DNA of 64,000 nucleotides from Deltaproteobacteria bacterium (GCA_021780695.1 JAJXYD010000027.1:28827-92826); one strand, 5' to 3'; counted from the first letter of the stretch, positions 1-9,737 are shown. The notes: generated by a model not told the origin, from the letters alone. A program made the numbers and translations.

Positions 1-746
1 CAGGGTTACTTCTCTGATTTTTCCCGAATACATCTGCTTTGATGGTTGAAATGTCAAGGTCAGCCTCCTTCTTGAGAGTCGATTCCATGTTCGTCCGCGA
101 GCCGATCAGGCTACGAGCCTACCTGAATCAGCGGAATACACGTCTGAAAGGCCATTGTCGTCGTAGAGCCAAAACCTTGGGATTCTTTCCTGCCGGACCG
201 AATGCGCTATCCTTCGGGGTTGCTTGAAAAGCTCTCAGGGTTAACGCTCGGTTCCACCGGTTTCTTGCCGACTGATTTAATTTGGGGGAGCGCCCAAGGG
301 AGATGTTTGAAACCAGAGAAATGAAGCGCCTTGCAGACCTGAGAACTTCCTTCATCCCGGTTCATCTTCTTAGGCGGTGGAACCAACGCTTCATAAATAG
401 AATACTGTAAAATGTCAACAATTTTCCTACAAACAGGGGAGCCGAGGATTACGCTATTACGGTTGCCAAATCCGTTGTTTCAAGCGGTTTTGGCGTGAAA
501 TTGCCGTACTCGGGCCGTGGGGATTTCGGGCACTTTGAGGAAAAAAATCGACAAAATTGCAAAAAAAAATTCGTACGGGGATTTTGCTTTGTCAAAGGAG
601 CCTAAATCTTCCGGATTGTCTTAAATTTAAACCGCCGCTCGAATCCAGATAGCTCGGAAGGGCCGTTTAGTTTCTCAAAGGATGGGCGGTAAATCAGAAA
701 AAAAATCGATGCGGCCGGCACGGTTTGTTCCCGGTACGATTTATTC
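1..746. other. Gene-less stretch before nspC
   Basis: I see no credible coding region here. The open frames are short, lack ribosome-binding sites and resemble no family I know. The part around 380-640 is clearly AT-richer than the rest of the window, with several A- and T-runs. No tRNA or insertion-sequence end is visible. Any gene to the left lies outside the window. Confidence 0.5.
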
Positions 747-748
747 CC

Positions 749-794
749 CCAGGGCCTTTTTTGCCCCTGGACGCCACGCATTGAGCGTAGCGTC
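749..794 (-). terminator. Double hairpin at the 3' end of nspC
   Basis: Two inverted repeats lie side by side. GACGCCACGC (770-779) pairs with GCGTAGCGTC (785-794) with one mismatch and a 5-nt loop. CCAGGG (749-754) pairs with CCCTGG (765-770) around a T-rich loop. They sit right at the stop codon of the minus-strand decarboxylase gene, so a role in ending or stabilising that transcript is likely. There is no clear U-tract, so this is not a textbook intrinsic terminator. Confidence 0.4.
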
Positions 795-1954
795 TAGGAC
801 AATCGCCCGAGATAGTCTTCATAGTCAAACTCGCGCACCATTTTTAGACCGCCCTCTTTTTTTCTAACCAGTATCGAGGGAAGCCGCACGCCGTTGAACG
901 TATTATTTTTCACCATCGTGTAGTGGGCCATATCGAAAAAGACGAGCTTAGAGCCCACTGAAAGCGGCTCTTGGAAGGAATAATCCCCGATTATATCACC
1001 GGCCAGGCAGGTCGGGCCCCCCAGCCTGTAAGTGTAGGGTAAAACGCCGGGCGGGGCCGCTCCGGCGATCTCGGGCCGATAGGGCATTTCGAGGACATCG
1101 GGCATGTGGGTGGCGGCCGAGGCATCGAGAATGGCTATATTCATACCGTTTTGCACAATGTCTAGGACCGAGGCCGCCAAAAATCCACAGTTTAGCGCCA
1201 CTGCTTCTCCGGGCTCCAGGTAGACCTCCAGGCCGTATTTGGCCTTAAACCGATCGATAGCCGAGCACAACAAATCGATGGCGTAGCCGGGTCTTGTAAT
1301 GTGATGGCCTCCGCCAAAGTTAACCCACTCCATTCGAGGCAGGAATTCGCCAAATTTGGACTCGAAGGCCTCAATGGTTCGAACAAGCGAGTCGGAATTG
1401 AGTTCGCACAGGGTGTGAAAATGCAAACCTGAAATTCCTTCGAGTTGCTCGGGTTCGAAGTTGGCCCTGGTGACCCCCAGGCGTGAAAATGGAGCACAGG
1501 GATCATAAAGCGCGGTTTTTACTTCCGAGTGCTCGGGGTTTACGCGGATTGCAAACCTCTTTTGCTCTCGCATGGCCAGGGCCGAGGTTCTAAATAATTT
1601 CCACTGGGAAAAGGAGTTGAATACGATGTGATCGCCAAGGCTCAAGATTTGGCCGAATTCCCTCTCCGAATAGGCGGGAGAAAAGATATGGGTCTCTTTT
1701 GCGAATTCTTCCCGGCCAAGCCTTGCCTCATCAAGGGAGCTTGCAGCAACGCCGTCGAGGTAGTTTCGAATGAGAGGAAAGAGGCTAAAGGCCGCGAAGG
1801 CCTTAAGGGCAAGCAACACCTTGCAACCCGTTCGAACACGCAGGGACTCCAGAAGCAGGAGGTTTTTTATCAGAAGTCGCTCATCGACAACGTAGCAGGG
1901 CGTTGGAGCGCTTTTTAGATCCTCAGCAAGCTCAGAGCTCAGCTTCAATTCCAT
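794..1954 (-). CDS. nspC: Carboxynorspermidine decarboxylase
   Basis: PLP-dependent decarboxylase of the alanine-racemase fold that converts carboxynorspermidine or carboxyspermidine to the free triamine. The 386 residues match the usual length of the family. The PLP lysine is in LLALKAF (K51), followed by the HTLCE segment (about 180-184), the glycine loop GGGHH (214-218) and EPGE (247-250). The gene lies 142 bp downstream of the carboxynorspermidine dehydrogenase gene on the same strand, so the pair supplies the last two steps of the aspartate-semialdehyde-dependent route to spermidine or norspermidine. The Shine-Dalgarno sequence before the ATG is weak. Which triamine is made cannot be told from sequence. 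Confidence 0.9.
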   Translation of the reverse strand: MELKLSSELAEDLKSAPTPCYVVDERLLIKNLLLLESLRVRTGCKVLLALKAFAAFSLFPLIRNYLDGVAASSLDEARLGREEFAKETHIFSPAYSEREFGQILSLGDHIVFNSFSQWKLFRTSALAMREQKRFAIRVNPEHSEVKTALYDPCAPFSRLGVTRANFEPEQLEGISGLHFHTLCELNSDSLVRTIEAFESKFGEFLPRMEWVNFGGGHHITRPGYAIDLLCSAIDRFKAKYGLEVYLEPGEAVALNCGFLAASVLDIVQNGMNIAILDASAATHMPDVLEMPYRPEIAGAAPPGVLPYTYRLGGPTCLAGDIIGDYSFQEPLSVGSKLVFFDMAHYTMVKNNTFNGVRLPSILVRKKEGGLKMVREFDYEDYLGRLS

Positions 1955-2096
1955 TTGGTTTTGATCCCAGACGGCTTTTGGGTTGGCTATCCCAAAGGAT
2001 TTCGCGAGAAAAAGCCGCTCGCCATCGCGTTAATTAGCAAACCCCTAAGGGGTGTTCCCTTCAGGTTATCTCAGGACCCGATATCGCCGGGAGTCC

Positions 2097-3278
2097 TTAC
2101 ATTTCCTGAAAGACCTCGACCCAGGGCAGGCCGTGTGCCGGCAAGTCCTCCATGAAAGGATCGGGGTCAAGCTGTTCGAGGTTAAAGACGCCCTTGCCAC
2201 TCCACTTGCCGGTAAGCATCATTTTGGCGCCGACAACAGCCGGGACCCCCGCGGTATAGGAAATGGCTTGGGCGCGGACTTCCCTAAAGGCCTCCTCGTG
2301 ATCGCAAACATTATAGATATAGTATTTGCGCAGCCTTCCGTCCTTTAGCCCCGAGATCATGCACCCGATGTTGGTCTTGCCTGTATAACAGGCGGCAAGG
2401 GAGGCGGGATCGGGTAGAAGCATCTTAAGGAACTGCAAGGGGACTATCTTTTGCCCCTGGAACTCTACCGGGTCTATCCTGGTCAAGCCGACATTGTGGA
2501 GGACCCTTAGATGCGTGAGGTAGTCCTGGGAAAAGGTCATCCAGAACCGAATGCGCCTTAGACCCGGCAAGTGTTTTACAAGCGACTCCAACTCCTCGTG
2601 ATAGATGAGGTACTTTTCCCGAACACCGATCTGGGGAAAGTCGAAGGGTTCATGGACGGAGAAAGGCTCTGTGTGCTTCCATTGGCCATCCTCCCAAAAC
2701 CTGCCCTTGGCGGTTATCTCGCGGATATTTATCTCCGGGTTGAAATTGGTGGCGAAGGCATGGCCGTGAGAGCCCCCGTTGCAGTCCATTATATCGACGT
2801 AGTTTATCTCGTCAAAATAGTGTTTGAGGGCATAGGCGCAAAAGACATTGGTAACACCCGGATCGAAGCCGGAGCCAAGGAGCGCCATCAAACCCGCGCG
2901 CCGGAATTTTTCTTCATAGGCCCATTGCCATTTGTAGGAAAAGAAGGCTTCCTGCGGGGATTCGAAGTTGGCCGTATCCAAATAGTTTACCCCGGTTTCC
3001 AGACAGGCGTCCATGATCGACAAATCCTGGTAAGGAAGGGCAACGTTTATGACAAGATCGGGGGAGAGCGAGCGAATCAAGGCTACAGTTTGCTCCCGAT
3101 TATCGGCGTCTACCTGCGAGGTTTTAATAGGACGGTCCAGGAGGGCCGCTATTTTTTCGCACTTTTCCTTCGTTCGGCTGGCAAGCGTTATCTCCGAGAA
3201 AACATCGGGCAGCCTGGCGCATTTTTGTGCAACAACGCTTCCAACACCGCCCGCCCCGATGATGAGCACTTTACCCAT
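2097..3278 (-). CDS. Carboxynorspermidine dehydrogenase (saccharopine dehydrogenase-like)
   Basis: NADPH-dependent enzyme of the saccharopine dehydrogenase family (393 residues). In this setting it reductively condenses aspartate semialdehyde with putrescine or diaminopropane. The N-terminus carries a Rossmann loop, GAGGVG (8-13), followed by LASRTKEKC and the family's SxxPDLVINVALPYQDLS region. AAGGA stands before the ATG. The function is assigned mainly from the downstream nspC: saccharopine dehydrogenase itself is less likely because no lysine-pathway gene is near. First gene of a two-gene minus-strand unit. Confidence 0.85.
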   Translation of the reverse strand: MGKVLIIGAGGVGSVVAQKCARLPDVFSEITLASRTKEKCEKIAALLDRPIKTSQVDADNREQTVALIRSLSPDLVINVALPYQDLSIMDACLETGVNYLDTANFESPQEAFFSYKWQWAYEEKFRRAGLMALLGSGFDPGVTNVFCAYALKHYFDEINYVDIMDCNGGSHGHAFATNFNPEINIREITAKGRFWEDGQWKHTEPFSVHEPFDFPQIGVREKYLIYHEELESLVKHLPGLRRIRFWMTFSQDYLTHLRVLHNVGLTRIDPVEFQGQKIVPLQFLKMLLPDPASLAACYTGKTNIGCMISGLKDGRLRKYYIYNVCDHEEAFREVRAQAISYTAGVPAVVGAKMMLTGKWSGKGVFNLEQLDPDPFMEDLPAHGLPWVEVFQEM

Positions 3279-3768
3279 AACATTTTCCTTGTACCTTTAG
3301 GGGGGTAACCAGGCCGCTCGCCGAGCAACCCGCTAAAACGACAGTATTGCTTCAGAGGAGGGTAGAATATTTACTGAACGTCATTTGTCAACATATATTT
3401 ACAATCCGGACATATCTAGAGATAGAGCCCTAAAAGTTTAGGCATACAGCGACAAAGCCGTCTGCAAAATTAACCTCCCGGCGGTGCAATCACCCTCTAC
3501 AGGGAAATTTTTTCACGCTCCCCGGAGCCAAAGACCTCCGCAAAGGAAGGAATAGAAAATGTTTATCCGTATTCTTTCGATCGACTGCGATGCCCGTTTT
3601 CGCTGATTTTACGAAAGACCAGGAAAGGTTCTAAATTGAGGCGGAGCGGAATTTACTTGTTTTTAGATCGTCTTTTCTATACACAGCCGTGAGGGTCGGC
3701 ACGCGATCCTCACGGCCCCTGGTCGGGGCGCTTGAAAATTTTCACCTTTTTGTTTTCTGGAAGTAGAG
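3279..3768. other. Intergenic region with a 9-bp inverted repeat
   Basis: Divergent intergenic region between the dehydrogenase (minus) and the methyltransferase (plus). No coding frame is convincing. GCCGTGAGG (3686-3694) and CCTCACGGC (3708-3716) form a perfect 9-bp stem with a 13-nt loop, followed by a small CCCC/GGGG hairpin. The structure ends about 50 nt before the methyltransferase start. It has no direct U-run, so it may be a leader element or operator rather than a terminator. Confidence 0.45.
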
Positions 3769-4383
3769 ATGAATTTATTAAAAGTAGGCAGAATTTCGAA
3801 GGTTCGAATCGTTCACTCCCGGTTATTGGCTTTTGTGGTCTTTTTTATTCTCCTGGTGTGCGGCAACCGGCTGGGAAATGGTCTAAAGCGTGAACTGGTG
3901 AGCTTTGCGGGTCTAGGCTGCGTAATCGTCGCAGCCTTCGGAAGGACCTGGAGTTCCCTCTATATATCCGGGAGAAAAACTTCGACCCTTGTAGAATCCG
4001 GGCCCTATTCGACAACTCGAAATCCTCTCTATCTGTTCAGCCTGATTGGGACAGCAGGTATCGGACTCGCGACAGGAAGCCTTCTGATACTGCTCTTGCT
4101 GACACTATCCTTCGGCCTTTACTACCCTTTCGTAATCCGGAGTGAAGAAGAAGGCTTGCGCAAAATACACGGCGCGGCTTTTGACGCCTATGCCGCGCGA
4201 GTACCCAGATTTTTTCCTAAAATCTCTCTCTACAATGAACCCGAGGTATGTGAGGTCAACATCCGGCAACTCAAAAAGGCCATCCTCGACGCAAGTTATT
4301 TTTTGTGGATTTACGGAGCGCTCCAACTCATTGAAAGCCTCCATAACGCTTCGATACTGCCGACCTTAATGAGGCTGCCCTGA
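3769..4383 (+). CDS. ICMT/PEMT-like membrane methyltransferase
   Basis: Integral membrane protein of 204 residues in the isoprenylcysteine carboxyl methyltransferase / phospholipid methyltransferase superfamily. Hydrophobic segments lie at about 18-32, 43-58, 87-118 and near the C-terminus. The SAM-binding signature is seen as GPYSTTRNPLY (78-88) and EEEGLRKIHG (126-135), followed by YAARVPRFFP. The true substrate in bacteria is generally unknown; a lipid or small hydrophobic molecule is likely. GGAAG lies just before the ATG. The last 18 bp overlap the 3' end of the convergent macrodomain gene. Confidence 0.7.
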   Translation: MNLLKVGRISKVRIVHSRLLAFVVFFILLVCGNRLGNGLKRELVSFAGLGCVIVAAFGRTWSSLYISGRKTSTLVESGPYSTTRNPLYLFSLIGTAGIGLATGSLLILLLLTLSFGLYYPFVIRSEEEGLRKIHGAAFDAYAARVPRFFPKISLYNEPEVCEVNIRQLKKAILDASYFLWIYGALQLIESLHNASILPTLMRLP

Positions 4384-4923
4384 GTTTTCCCAAAGTTGGC
4401 CCTCTTCGACAAGGATCTTTTCAAACAGGGCGAGGTCCTGCTCGGACCACAAACAGACAATGACCTCCTCGATGCTTGTCTTGCGGGTAGAAAGAAATTC
4501 CCAAACGGCGTTAAACATGATCCTGGCACAGCTTTGCTTTGGAAAACCGAAGATTCCCGTGCTTATGGCCGGAAACGCAATGGAGCCGACTCCCTTTTGC
4601 GTTGCGCGCTCCAAACTGTTAAGGATTGCGTTGCGAAGCTTTCGCTCCTCATCCCCCTCACCGTTTACAGGACCTACCGCATGAATCACATAAGAGGCCT
4701 TGAGGCTGCCGCCCCCGGTTACAACAGCTTCTCCGACTTCGATCGGCCCTATCCGATTGCACTCCTGCTGGATGCCTGGCCCTCCCCTGGTCCTGATGGC
4801 CCCGGCGACGCCGCCGCCCAGTTGCAGATGGGCGTTTGCCGCGTTTACGATCGCATCGACGGCCAGTTCGGTAATATCGCCCCGGAGCAGCAAAAGTTTT
4901 TTCCCGTTGATTATTTTTTCCAT
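4366..4923 (-). CDS. Macro domain protein (O-acetyl-ADP-ribose deacetylase type)
   Basis: Single macro domain of 185 residues, the MacroD/YmdB type that binds ADP-ribose and removes acetyl or ADP-ribosyl groups. Diagnostic segments are GDIT (15-18), AIVNAANAHLQLGGGVAGAI (24-43), YVIHAVGP and PAISTGIFGFP, which form the ADP-ribose cleft and catalytic loop. The gene starts at an ATG preceded by GGAGG. It converges with the methyltransferase gene and overlaps it by 18 bp. No sirtuin or ADP-ribosyltransferase is nearby, so the physiological substrate is open. Confidence 0.88.
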   Translation of the reverse strand: MEKIINGKKLLLLRGDITELAVDAIVNAANAHLQLGGGVAGAIRTRGGPGIQQECNRIGPIEVGEAVVTGGGSLKASYVIHAVGPVNGEGDEERKLRNAILNSLERATQKGVGSIAFPAISTGIFGFPKQSCARIMFNAVWEFLSTRKTSIEEVIVCLWSEQDLALFEKILVEEGQLWENSGQPH

Positions 4924-5045
4924 CTTTTATCCTCCAGCGTTTAAGATAAGAGTCGGCAGAGATTATCACCTTTTCGAAAAGCACGGGTTTACAAACCGGA
5001 GCTTTTCCGATATAGGAAACAATTCATATCCTTAGGGTCGAAACG

Positions 5046-5636
5046 ATGGCTTTTACGGTCCAAGACCATTATTTTCGCAAGGCAAAAAAAGAACATTACC
5101 TTGCCAGAGCTATATATAAGCTCGAAGAAATTCAGAAAAGATTTAAGGTATTGAAGCCGGGCGACCGAGTCCTCGATCTGGGAGCGGCCCCCGGTTCCTG
5201 GATACAGCTTGCGAGCGCGACTGTGGGAGGGGCGGGGCTTGTTGTGGGCATCGATCTCAAGCCCATCGAACATGGCTTCCCAAAGTATGTAAAAACCCTT
5301 CAGGGAGATATTTTCGACCAGGACTTCATCGAGGCAGCCCTGGGAGACCATGTTCCCTTTAACGCCGTTATAAGCGACATGGCGCCGTCCACCTCGGGGA
5401 TAAAAGTCGCCGACAGCGCGCGGTCCGCGCTTCTTTTCGAACGGGCGCTGGAAGTTGCTCTGTGGGCGCTTGTTCCCGGAGGTTGTTTTCTAGCCAAGCT
5501 CTTTCATGGGTCGGATTTTCATCGGCTGCTCGCGCAGGTAAAACAGCACTTCGCGCAGACAAAGGTCGTAAGACCGGAGGCCACCCGCAAACAGAGCAAG
5601 GAAATTTATATTTTAGCAATGAACAGGAAAAAATAG
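5046..5636 (+). CDS. rlmE: 23S rRNA 2'-O-ribose U2552 methyltransferase RlmE
   Basis: SAM-dependent methyltransferase (FtsJ/RrmJ family, 196 residues) that methylates U2552 in the A-loop of 23S rRNA during 50S assembly. The SAM-binding motif is DLGAAPGSW (44-52). The catalytic tetrad is complete: K25, D111, K151 and E186, each exactly 13 positions before its E. coli counterpart (K38, D124, K164, E199). First gene of the rlmE-yebC-ruvCAB unit. The ribosome-binding site is weak. The stop lies 14 nt before the yebC start. Confidence 0.92.
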   Translation: MAFTVQDHYFRKAKKEHYLARAIYKLEEIQKRFKVLKPGDRVLDLGAAPGSWIQLASATVGGAGLVVGIDLKPIEHGFPKYVKTLQGDIFDQDFIEAALGDHVPFNAVISDMAPSTSGIKVADSARSALLFERALEVALWALVPGGCFLAKLFHGSDFHRLLAQVKQHFAQTKVVRPEATRKQSKEIYILAMNRKK

Positions 5637-5650
5637 TCAGGAGGAGTTTT

Positions 5651-6400
5651 ATGTCGGGTCATTCCAAATGGGCAACCATTCGCCACAAAAAGGGGGCGGC
5701 TGATGCCAAACGGGGAAAGGTTTTTACCAGGTTAATCAAGGAGTTAATGGTTGCTGCGCGGATGGGCGGCGGAAATCCGGACGGCAACCCGAGGCTTCGT
5801 GCGGCGGTGCTGGCGGCTAAGGCAGAAAATATGCCCAAAGACAATATAGACAGGGCCATAAAGAAGGGCACCGGGGAACTTGAAGGGGTAAATTACGAAG
5901 AATTTTCCTATGAAGGATACGGCCCCGCCGGAGTCGCGGTTCTTATAGATATTATGACGGACAATCGCAACAGGGCCGCGAGCGAAATTCGCCACGTCTT
6001 TAGCCGCAACAATGGAAACCTCGGCGAAGCCGGCTGCGTCGCGTGGATGTTCAACAAGAAGGGCAGCATCGTTTTGGACAAAAAGATAATGGCTGAGGAA
6101 GAACTGATGGAGTTGGCCCTCGAAGCCGGGGCAGAAGATGTCCAAGACCAGGAAGACCAGTTCGAAGTGATCACAGCGCCCGAGGAGTTTCTCAACGTGA
6201 AGTCGGTTTTCGACGAAAAGGGCATTGTATACGAGCTTGCCGAAGTCACCATGGCCCCGCAGACAACGGTTAAAATCGAAGACGCAAAAACCGCCCAGCA
6301 AATCCTAAAACTCATGGACGCCCTTGAAGACCAAGACGATGTTCAAAATGTGTACGCAAACTTTGACATCCCCGACCAGATAATGGAATCGCTGGAATAG
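5651..6400 (+). CDS. yebC: YebC/PmpR family transcriptional regulator / translation factor
   Basis: 249-residue YebC-family protein opening with [19 protein letters not shown] and followed by [12 protein letters not shown], both diagnostic. AGGAGG ends 6 nt before the ATG at 5651 and fixes the start; the frame is open further upstream, but that part overlaps rlmE and is not coding. Family members act as DNA-binding regulators or as factors that relieve ribosome stalling. Location directly upstream of ruvC is a widely conserved arrangement. The stop codon abuts the ruvC start with no gap. Confidence 0.92.
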   Translation: MSGHSKWATIRHKKGAADAKRGKVFTRLIKELMVAARMGGGNPDGNPRLRAAVLAAKAENMPKDNIDRAIKKGTGELEGVNYEEFSYEGYGPAGVAVLIDIMTDNRNRAASEIRHVFSRNNGNLGEAGCVAWMFNKKGSIVLDKKIMAEEELMELALEAGAEDVQDQEDQFEVITAPEEFLNVKSVFDEKGIVYELAEVTMAPQTTVKIEDAKTAQQILKLMDALEDQDDVQNVYANFDIPDQIMESLE

Positions 6401-6907
6401 ATGATGATTCGCACAATCGGAGTGGACCCCGGGTCACGCTACACCGGATTCGGAATCGTTGAGGGCGACGGCTTCCATCTGAAGCACGTCCATCATGGAA
6501 CAGTGAAGCTTGCGCCCTCACGTCCGCTTCATGAACGCCTCAATATCATCTTCGAGCAGATAAAGGTCCATATAGGCAGCTACGAGCCCGCATTCATGGC
6601 TGTAGAAGAGGTGTTTTTCGCAAAAAACGTACGAAGCGCCCTCAGTCTCGGGCAAGCGCGCGGGGCGGCCATACTGGCCGGAACCAGCTCGGGGCTCTCT
6701 ATTCACGAGTACAGCGCTCTCAGTATAAAGCAGTCGGTTGCGGGGTACGGCAGGGCTCCCAAGGAACAGGTTGCGGCCATGGTCCAAAGGCTTTTGGGAA
6801 TCGACCCGATTGGGGAGCCCGATGCCGCCGATGCCCTTGCCGTTGCGGTTTGCCATATAAGCACCTGGTCGTCCAACCTCAGGTGGAAAGCTCCGGAAAA
6901 GCGATGA
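6401..6907 (+). CDS. ruvC: Holliday junction resolvase RuvC
   Basis: Endonuclease of 168 residues that cleaves Holliday junctions as part of the RuvABC resolvasome. The four acidic metal ligands are present: D9 in GVDPGSRYTG, E69 in VEEVFF, and D141 and D144 in EPDAADALAVAVCH. The start is an ATG-ATG pair immediately after the yebC stop, so one residue of uncertainty remains. The 3' end overlaps ruvA by 4 nt (ATGA), indicating translational coupling. Confidence 0.95.
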   Translation: MMIRTIGVDPGSRYTGFGIVEGDGFHLKHVHHGTVKLAPSRPLHERLNIIFEQIKVHIGSYEPAFMAVEEVFFAKNVRSALSLGQARGAAILAGTSSGLSIHEYSALSIKQSVAGYGRAPKEQVAAMVQRLLGIDPIGEPDAADALAVAVCHISTWSSNLRWKAPEKR

Positions 6908-7503
6908 TAGGTTTTCTCGAGGGCAAATTGCGGGCCAAAAGTCCCGACTATGTCATAGTCGATGTAAACGGCGTGGGCTATCATGTTCAGGTTCCTCTCA
7001 GCTCCTTTTACGACCTGCCCGATCTTGGCAAACCCGTTATGCTAAACATCCACACCCATGTTAGAGAGGACGCCATTTCGCTCTTCGGTTTTCGCACGAT
7101 CGCGGAAAAAGAGACGTTTTTGCTGCTGACCGGGGTAAACGGAGTCGGGCCAAGGCTGGCGATGGGCATTCTTTCCGGGATAAGCCCCGAAGAGTTCAGG
7201 GAAGCCGTTATACGCCAGGATCACCTGCGGCTTAAAAACATACCGGGGGTTGGTAAAAAAATTGCCGACAGGATCGTTTTGGAACTGCGCGACAAGATCG
7301 CGGGCAAGAACAGGGAAAAAGCCGGCCCTGCCCAGCCCTTTACAGAACCGGGCAATACCTTTCCGGATGCTTTTTCCGCGCTCGTAAACCTTGGCTATCG
7401 GCCGGCCGAAGCCGAAAAGGCGCTAAAACAGGCAAGGCAGGGCCTAGGTGAAGACCCGTCGCTGGAAGAACTGCTAAGGCAAGCGCTAAAGGCGCTGGTA
7501 TGA
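6904..7503 (+). CDS. ruvA: Holliday junction branch migration protein RuvA
   Basis: 199-residue junction-binding subunit opening with MIGFLEGKL, an OB-fold domain I. The tandem helix-hairpin-helix region is visible as LLLTGVNGVGPRLAMGILSG and LKNIPGVGKKIADRIVLELRD. A C-terminal three-helix RuvB-binding domain (LVNLGYRPAEAEKAL) follows. The start at 6904 overlaps the ruvC stop. An in-frame extension upstream exists but lies inside ruvC and is not needed. Confidence 0.95.
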   Translation: MIGFLEGKLRAKSPDYVIVDVNGVGYHVQVPLSSFYDLPDLGKPVMLNIHTHVREDAISLFGFRTIAEKETFLLLTGVNGVGPRLAMGILSGISPEEFREAVIRQDHLRLKNIPGVGKKIADRIVLELRDKIAGKNREKAGPAQPFTEPGNTFPDAFSALVNLGYRPAEAEKALKQARQGLGEDPSLEELLRQALKALV

Positions 7504-7561
7504 AAAAATGACGGTGAGCGGGTAAACAGGTGAGTGAGTGAACAGGGAAGATTGCGAGCAA

Positions 7562-8581
7562 ATGTCGGAGCGCGTGATCACGGCGCAGAAAAAAGAGGAA
7601 GACATACCTCTTGAGGGAAGTCTTCGTCCCCGCAGCCTTTCGGACTACATCGGCCAGGAGAAGGTAAAGGAAAACCTCTCGATTTTCATCGCGGCGGCAA
7701 AGGGGCGCTCGGAGCCGTTGGACCATGTGCTCTTCCACGGCTTTCCGGGTCTTGGGAAGACTTCGCTTGCCGCTGTCATCAGCTTCGAGCTGGGAGTCAG
7801 CCTCAGAAGCACTTCGGGGCCCGTGATAGAACGACCGGGAGATCTTGCCGCAATCCTTACAAACCTTGAAGGCGGCGATGTCCTGTTTATAGACGAAATT
7901 CACCGTCTAAACCATGTGGTTGAGGAAATCCTCTACCCTGCCATGGAAGACTTCAAGCTGGATATCATCATTGGGCAGGGCCCTTCGGCGCGCACGGTAA
8001 AACTCGACCTACCCCCGTTTACCCTTATAGGGGCCACCACCCGGGCAGGCCTTCTTTCCCCTCCCCTTCGGGACCGCTTCGGCGTGTCGCTAAGACTTGA
8101 GTTTTACAGTCCCTCGGAGTTAAAGCGCATCATAACCCGTTCGGCCAAGATCCTCGGGATAGCCGTCGATGAGGAAGGCGCCCTCGAGATCGCGCGCAGA
8201 TCGCGGGGGACGCCAAGAATTGCCAACCGGCTTCTGCGCAGGGTCCGCGACTATGCACAGGTCCGCGCCGACGGCAACATATCCGCAGAGGTCGCCGATG
8301 CGGCCCTTAAAATGTTGGACGTTGACAAAAAGGGCTTCGACGCAATGGACCGCAAGATCCTCGGGGCGATTATCCACAAATACGACGGCGGCCCGGTCGG
8401 CATCGAAACCCTGGCCGCATCGGTTTCGGAAGAAAGAGACACCCTCGAAGACGTCTACGAACCCTATCTTATCCAGGAAGGCTATATCACCAAAACTCCC
8501 CGAGGCCGCCTGGCCACCCGCCTTGCCTACGAACATCTCGGAGCGGTTTATAAAACAGGCAGCCGCCAGCTAAGGTTTTAG
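7562..8581 (+). CDS. ruvB: Holliday junction branch migration helicase RuvB
   Basis: AAA+ motor (339 residues from this start) that drives branch migration with RuvA. Walker A is GFPGLGKTS (60-68), Walker B LFIDEIH (108-114), sensor 1 lies in [18 protein letters not shown], and the sensor 2 arginine is in [13 protein letters not shown]. The C-terminal winged helix ends with [20 protein letters not shown] at 7538 in the same frame would add eight residues. I prefer the ATG at 7562 because family members begin only about 20 residues before the [13 protein letters not shown] segment. Last gene of the operon. Confidence 0.94.
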   Translation: MSERVITAQKKEEDIPLEGSLRPRSLSDYIGQEKVKENLSIFIAAAKGRSEPLDHVLFHGFPGLGKTSLAAVISFELGVSLRSTSGPVIERPGDLAAILTNLEGGDVLFIDEIHRLNHVVEEILYPAMEDFKLDIIIGQGPSARTVKLDLPPFTLIGATTRAGLLSPPLRDRFGVSLRLEFYSPSELKRIITRSAKILGIAVDEEGALEIARRSRGTPRIANRLLRRVRDYAQVRADGNISAEVADAALKMLDVDKKGFDAMDRKILGAIIHKYDGGPVGIETLAASVSEERDTLEDVYEPYLIQEGYITKTPRGRLATRLAYEHLGAVYKTGSRQLRF

Positions 8582-9014
8582 TCTTACCAATCAGGGGCGA
8601 CACGCCGCAAGGTGAAACATTTAGATTTCGCCCGACTGTCCGCCAAATAGTACACCATGGCATTAAAAATGCCGGTTAAGGGCTCGATTTTTAAGAACCC
8701 TTCTTCCACCAGTCCTTATCCGTTTGATTTTACATCTATATTTCTATTAGACACTATCCGGCACGCACATTGCTAATAGTGGAGGCAGTGGGCCGGCTTT
8801 CCTTAAAGGAAAACCGACTTACCTCCCAAAGTGGCCCTTTCGCGGCCAAAAAATTCGAGGGTTGCGTCCCCCCGCGGCCCTCGAATCACATCCACCCATG
8901 CCATGAGCCTTGCCTTCGCGCCTCCACCGGACCGCATTTCCCCCGGCCATTGCCGGTAGCTCCCCGTGCGCCCCCACAAACACCCGGCCCGCTTTACCGG
9001 TTTATAAAAAATCA
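8582..9014. other. Convergent intergenic region
   Basis: Lies between the 3' ends of ruvB and the DksA-BON gene. No credible gene is seen. An almost perfect palindrome, TTTCCTT-A-AAGGAAA (8798-8812) extended by CGG/CCG, could form a 10-bp hairpin but has no U-tract on either side. The part from about 8860 is GC-rich and proline-coding in one frame, which looks accidental. Confidence 0.45.
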
Positions 9015-9737
9015 TTATGCGCCGTAAGCCTCCTCAGACATCTCCCGGTCGTAGAAAAGCTCCCCGGATTCATCCTCTTCCCGGTCCCCCTGGGAGATCT
9101 CATCGGATTCCTCACCCGGCTCATTTATATCGATTCGGTCGACAACAGACAAAAATCCCAGCGAATCGGCAATAAAGTCCAGCACGAGCTTGTGCTCGCC
9201 CTCGCTTTCCAGTCTGCCCTCGAGCATAACGACTCCTTTTTTGACCGAGATCTTGAGTTCCTCGGTCTCGATTCCATCGTCGTTTTGCAGATGTTCATAG
9301 ATCAGGTTACTCAATTGACGGTTGTTGAGATCTCTATACTCCGAGGGAATTGCAGCCGGTATTTCAGGCTCGGGATTTTCCGGCAAGGCTGCACGCCTCT
9401 TTTCCAAATCGCGGGCACACTCCACGCAAAGGCGTGCCCAGGGAATCGCCTCGAGTCTCTTGGGTGCAATGTCGTCGCCACAGGACTCGCAGACCCCGTA
9501 ATCGCCAACCGACATTTTGATAAGCGCCAGATCGATTTGTTCGATTTCGGCTTTCCGATTCTCGTCGAGTTGGTCGTAAGGGCTTACAATGCTTGCCTTC
9601 TGGGCTTCCTCTTCCAGTTCAATGGCCGGTTCCTCCAATTCCCGCCATGCGGCGGCAAGCCTTTGGACCCTTTCCAAAATGTTGTTGCGCCTGTCAACCA
9701 AGATATTCTTAAGGAAAAGCACTTCTTCCTTGCTCAT
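9015..9737 (-). CDS. DksA/TraR-type zinc finger protein with C-terminal BON-like domain
   Basis: 240 residues from the ATG at 9737, chosen because AGGAGG lies 9 nt upstream; the frame stays open further out but without a ribosome-binding site. Residues 1-80 form a charged coiled coil. A C4 zinc finger follows (C83, C86, C104, C107, in VCESCGDDI and LCVECARDL). After a proline-rich linker, residues about 141-205 resemble a BON domain (KKGVVMLEGRLES, then FLSVVDRIDI). The tail is very acidic. The coil lacks the DxxDxA tip of canonical DksA, which is encoded separately at 17621. It may bind RNA polymerase or act near the envelope; the function is unknown. Confidence 0.75.
   Translation of the reverse strand: MSKEEVLFLKNILVDRRNNILERVQRLAAAWRELEEPAIELEEEAQKASIVSPYDQLDENRKAEIEQIDLALIKMSVGDYGVCESCGDDIAPKRLEAIPWARLCVECARDLEKRRAALPENPEPEIPAAIPSEYRDLNNRQLSNLIYEHLQNDDGIETEELKISVKKGVVMLEGRLESEGEHKLVLDFIADSLGFLSVVDRIDINEPGEESDEISQGDREEDESGELFYDREMSEEAYGA

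Noticed and set aside
39..355. Short frames at the left end of the window
   Set aside because: They overlap on both strands, lack start signals and read as low-quality protein.
8770..9027. Proline-rich plus-strand frame upstream of the DksA-BON gene end
   Set aside because: It stems from GC-rich intergenic sequence and has no ribosome-binding site.
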